In this document: one piece after another, positions 13,750 to 15,276 of the stretch
How the letters are laid out: every line of letters begins with the position of its first letter
Numbering within the stretch: position 1 is the first letter of the stretch
Assembly (NCBI GenBank): GCA_003489165.1
Contig: DNJG01000109.1
Location: forward strand, 19,096-34,371
Reading direction: 5' to 3'
DNA length: 15,276 nucleotides
Source of the DNA: Nitrospinota bacterium
GTDB lineage: Bacteria; Nitrospinota; Nitrospinia; UBA9942
Position numbers and translations under genes: made by a program
Notes under the pieces: model-generated
What the model was told of the DNA's origin: nothing
The model's database searches: none
What the model saw: the letters and a program-made list of their open reading frames with translations, nothing else

Positions 13750-14955
13750 ATGGCATCATCACAATTTAAAACCATATTGATTCCTGTGGACAACTCAGAA
13801 CATTCCAACTTTGCAATAGAAATGGGAATCTCATTTGCTAAAAAATTCAATTCAACACTAATAGGCAACCATGTATATGCCGCAAGGCTGCATGACCAGA
13901 GATTCGTCCAGATGGAGAGCGGCCTCCCGCCTGAATATCAGGAGCCTCAGGAATTGGAAAGACAGAGAAATATACATGATTCACTAATAACAAAGGGGCT
14001 CCAGATAATATCAGACTCATACCTTGATTACTTTGAAAACAAATGTAAGGAGGCAGGCGTCTTATTTGAGCGTAAGGCATTAGAGGGAAAGAACTACTCA
14101 CAGATTGTAAAAGATATAAACGATAACAACTACAATCTGGTAATAATAGGTGCCCTTGGACTTGGTGCATTAAAGAGGAGCGTCATAGGTAGTGTAACAT
14201 CAAGGGTGGCAAGGAGGTCTAAAAGCAATATCCTCATTGTGAAAAGACCTGATAATTGGAATAGAAAGATTGTCGTGGCTATAGATGGGAGCCCTCAATC
14301 CTTTGCAGCAGTAAAGACCTGTGCTGTTCTATCAAAGGCATTTAATATCCCACTATTGGCAATTGCAGTATTTGACCCCCAGTTTCATGTAGTAGCATTC
14401 AGGAGTATTGCCGGGGTCATGTCAGAAGAGGCAGGAAAGATATTCAGATTTAAAGAGCAGGAGAAACTCCATGATGAGATAATTGATAAAGGACTTGAAA
14501 AGATTTATCAGGAGCATCTTGACAATGCAAAAAAAATTGCAAAAGATGAAGGAATTGACATAAACACAGTCCTCCTTTCAGGAAGGCCATTTGATAAGGT
14601 ACTGGAGTATGTAGAAAAGGAGAATCCTTCATTGGTGGCAGTCGGAAAGATAGGGTATCACACGGATAACGGGCTTGACCTTGGCTCAATGACAGAAAAT
14701 CTTCTATTCCAGTCACAATGCAACCTCCTCATTGTTACAGAGGGGCATATATTAAAAGAAGACAGAAGACAGAAGTCAGAAGACAGAAGTCAGGAACTGC
14801 CGTGGACAAAGGAGGCGTTGACCCGTCTTGAGAGGGTGCCTCCCTTTGCAAGAAATATGGCAAAAAAGGCTGTAACAGGCTATGCTATAGAGAGAGGGTA
14901 TAAGGAGATTACTGAAGAAGTTTTGTTAGAGGCAAGAGAAAGGATGGGGATGTAA
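13750..14955 (+). CDS. Tandem universal stress protein with C-terminal PCP_red domain
   Basis: A 401-residue protein. Usp1 covers about 5-165 and Usp2 about 171-330. Each keeps the ATP-binding motif G-2x-G-9x-G(S/T): G134, G137, G147-S148 in the first and G299, G302, G312-S313 in the second, with the early aspartates D14 and D179. So both halves look able to bind ATP. The last 50 residues (about 350-400: PWTKEALTRLERVPPFARN, KAVTGYAIERG, ITEEVLLEARE) match the PCP_red domain, the small C-terminal domain of light-independent protochlorophyllide reductase subunit B. The linker, residues 337-348, is encoded by five heptamer repeats. The gene begins directly after the receiver stop, with AAGGAG about 11 nt upstream, and ends 3 nt before a radical SAM gene. 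PCP_red is assigned from memory of the family pattern; its role here is unknown. Confidence 0.87.
   Translation: MASSQFKTILIPVDNSEHSNFAIEMGISFAKKFNSTLIGNHVYAARLHDQRFVQMESGLPPEYQEPQELERQRNIHDSLITKGLQIISDSYLDYFENKCKEAGVLFERKALEGKNYSQIVKDINDNNYNLVIIGALGLGALKRSVIGSVTSRVARRSKSNILIVKRPDNWNRKIVVAIDGSPQSFAAVKTCAVLSKAFNIPLLAIAVFDPQFHVVAFRSIAGVMSEEAGKIFRFKEQEKLHDEIIDKGLEKIYQEHLDNAKKIAKDEGIDINTVLLSGRPFDKVLEYVEKENPSLVAVGKIGYHTDNGLDLGSMTENLLFQSQCNLLIVTEGHILKEDRRQKSEDRSQELPWTKEALTRLERVPPFARNMAKKAVTGYAIERGYKEITEEVLLEARERMGM
14758..14792 (+). repeat. Five GAAGACA/GAAGTCA heptamers at the Usp/PCP_red junction
   Basis: The units GAAGACA, GAAGACA, GAAGTCA, GAAGACA, GAAGTCA follow one another without gaps (35 bp) and encode EDRRQKSEDRSQ at residues 337-348. 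The array sits exactly between the end of Usp2 and the start of the PCP_red domain. Confidence 0.88.
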
Positions 14956-14958
14956 GAA

Positions 14959-15276
14959 ATGGATAATAGTAAATTTATCCCGAGATTAATATTTTGGGAG
15001 ACAACCAAGGGATGCAACCTTAAATGCCTTCACTGCAGGGCGGTACCTGAGATGATGACCTCAAAAGAGGATTTATCTACAGAAGAAGGTTTTAAGCTGA
15101 TTGACCAGATTGTAGAATTCTCAAATCCGATACTCGTACTGTCTGGCGGTGAGCCTCTCTACAGGAGGGATATATTTGATTTGGCAGCATACGGCATAAA
15201 CAAGGGGCTGAGACTTTCACTCGCTACAAATGGGACGCTGATAGACAGTAAAATGGCGGATAAGATACGGGATACA
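14959..15276 (+). CDS. Radical SAM protein, AhbC/AhbD/NirJ-like N-terminus, cut by window edge
   Basis: My translation gives 106 codons with no stop to the window end. The cluster-binding CxxxCxxC is C19, C23, C26 in FWETTKGCNLKCLHCRA, and the AdoMet-contact motif GGEP is at 63-66, followed by LATNGTLID. The PRLIFWETTxGCNLxCxHCRA opening is characteristic of the group containing AhbC, AhbD and NirJ, which modify haem precursors, and related SPASM/twitch-domain enzymes. The C-terminal half, which would carry any auxiliary cluster cysteines, is missing, so the subtype cannot be fixed. It starts 3 nt after the Usp-PCP_red stop codon, implying co-transcription. The weak ribosome binding site (GGATGGGG) lies inside the Usp gene end. 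Confidence 0.85.
   Translation, partial: MDNSKFIPRLIFWETTKGCNLKCLHCRAVPEMMTSKEDLSTEEGFKLIDQIVEFSNPILVLSGGEPLYRRDIFDLAAYGINKGLRLSLATNGTLIDSKMADKIRDT

Overview
The window looks like part of the chromosome of an AT-rich, probably anaerobic, Gram-negative-type bacterium. HflK/HflC, a TatA-type protein, a cardiolipin-synthase-like enzyme, PAS/GAF two-component systems and an AhbD/NirJ-like radical SAM start all point that way. An archaeal-type methionine adenosyltransferase, a DacZ-like diadenylate cyclase and a Usp-Usp-PCP_red fusion suggest an uncultured lineage of the Nitrospirota/Desulfobacterota kind, but nothing here fixes the phylum. There is no rRNA, tRNA, CRISPR array, transposase or phage gene. 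Coding density is high and the largest gene-free gap is under 200 bp.

Layout. (1) 1-4186, minus strand: two overlapping small membrane-protein genes, archaeal-type MAT, a phospholipase-D/cardiolipin-synthase-like enzyme, a NYN (LabA/DUF88) putative RNase and a diadenylate cyclase cut by the window start. They read as one co-directional string whose first gene has a well-formed sigma70-type promoter almost on top of its start codon. (2) 4320-6205, plus strand: hflK-hflC with TAATG coupling. (3) 6251-8518, minus strand: PAS-PAS histidine kinase, receiver-only response regulator, TatA-like protein, with a good promoter before the kinase. (4) 8613-11190, plus strand: a GalT-superfamily nucleotidyltransferase/phosphorylase followed by glycogen synthase, which suggests sugar-nucleotide and glycogen metabolism. 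(5) 11377-15276, plus strand: GAF-GAF histidine kinase, receiver-only regulator, double universal stress protein with a C-terminal PCP_red domain, and the start of a radical SAM enzyme. The last three are tightly packed.

The least ordinary feature is not a gene. Most intergenic gaps are filled by degenerate arrays of short words with a fixed period (7, 8 or 9 bp, a different word in each gap), often followed by the complementary words so that the whole gap could fold back into a hairpin. Two arrays lie inside genes: five perfect AAATCCC heptamers in glgA and five GAAGACA/GAAGTCA heptamers in the Usp gene, the latter exactly at the linker between its second Usp domain and its PCP_red domain. 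Several genes end inside, or take their last residues from, such arrays. This looks like an ongoing process of word duplication and fold-back that shapes gene ends, linkers and possibly transcript structure.
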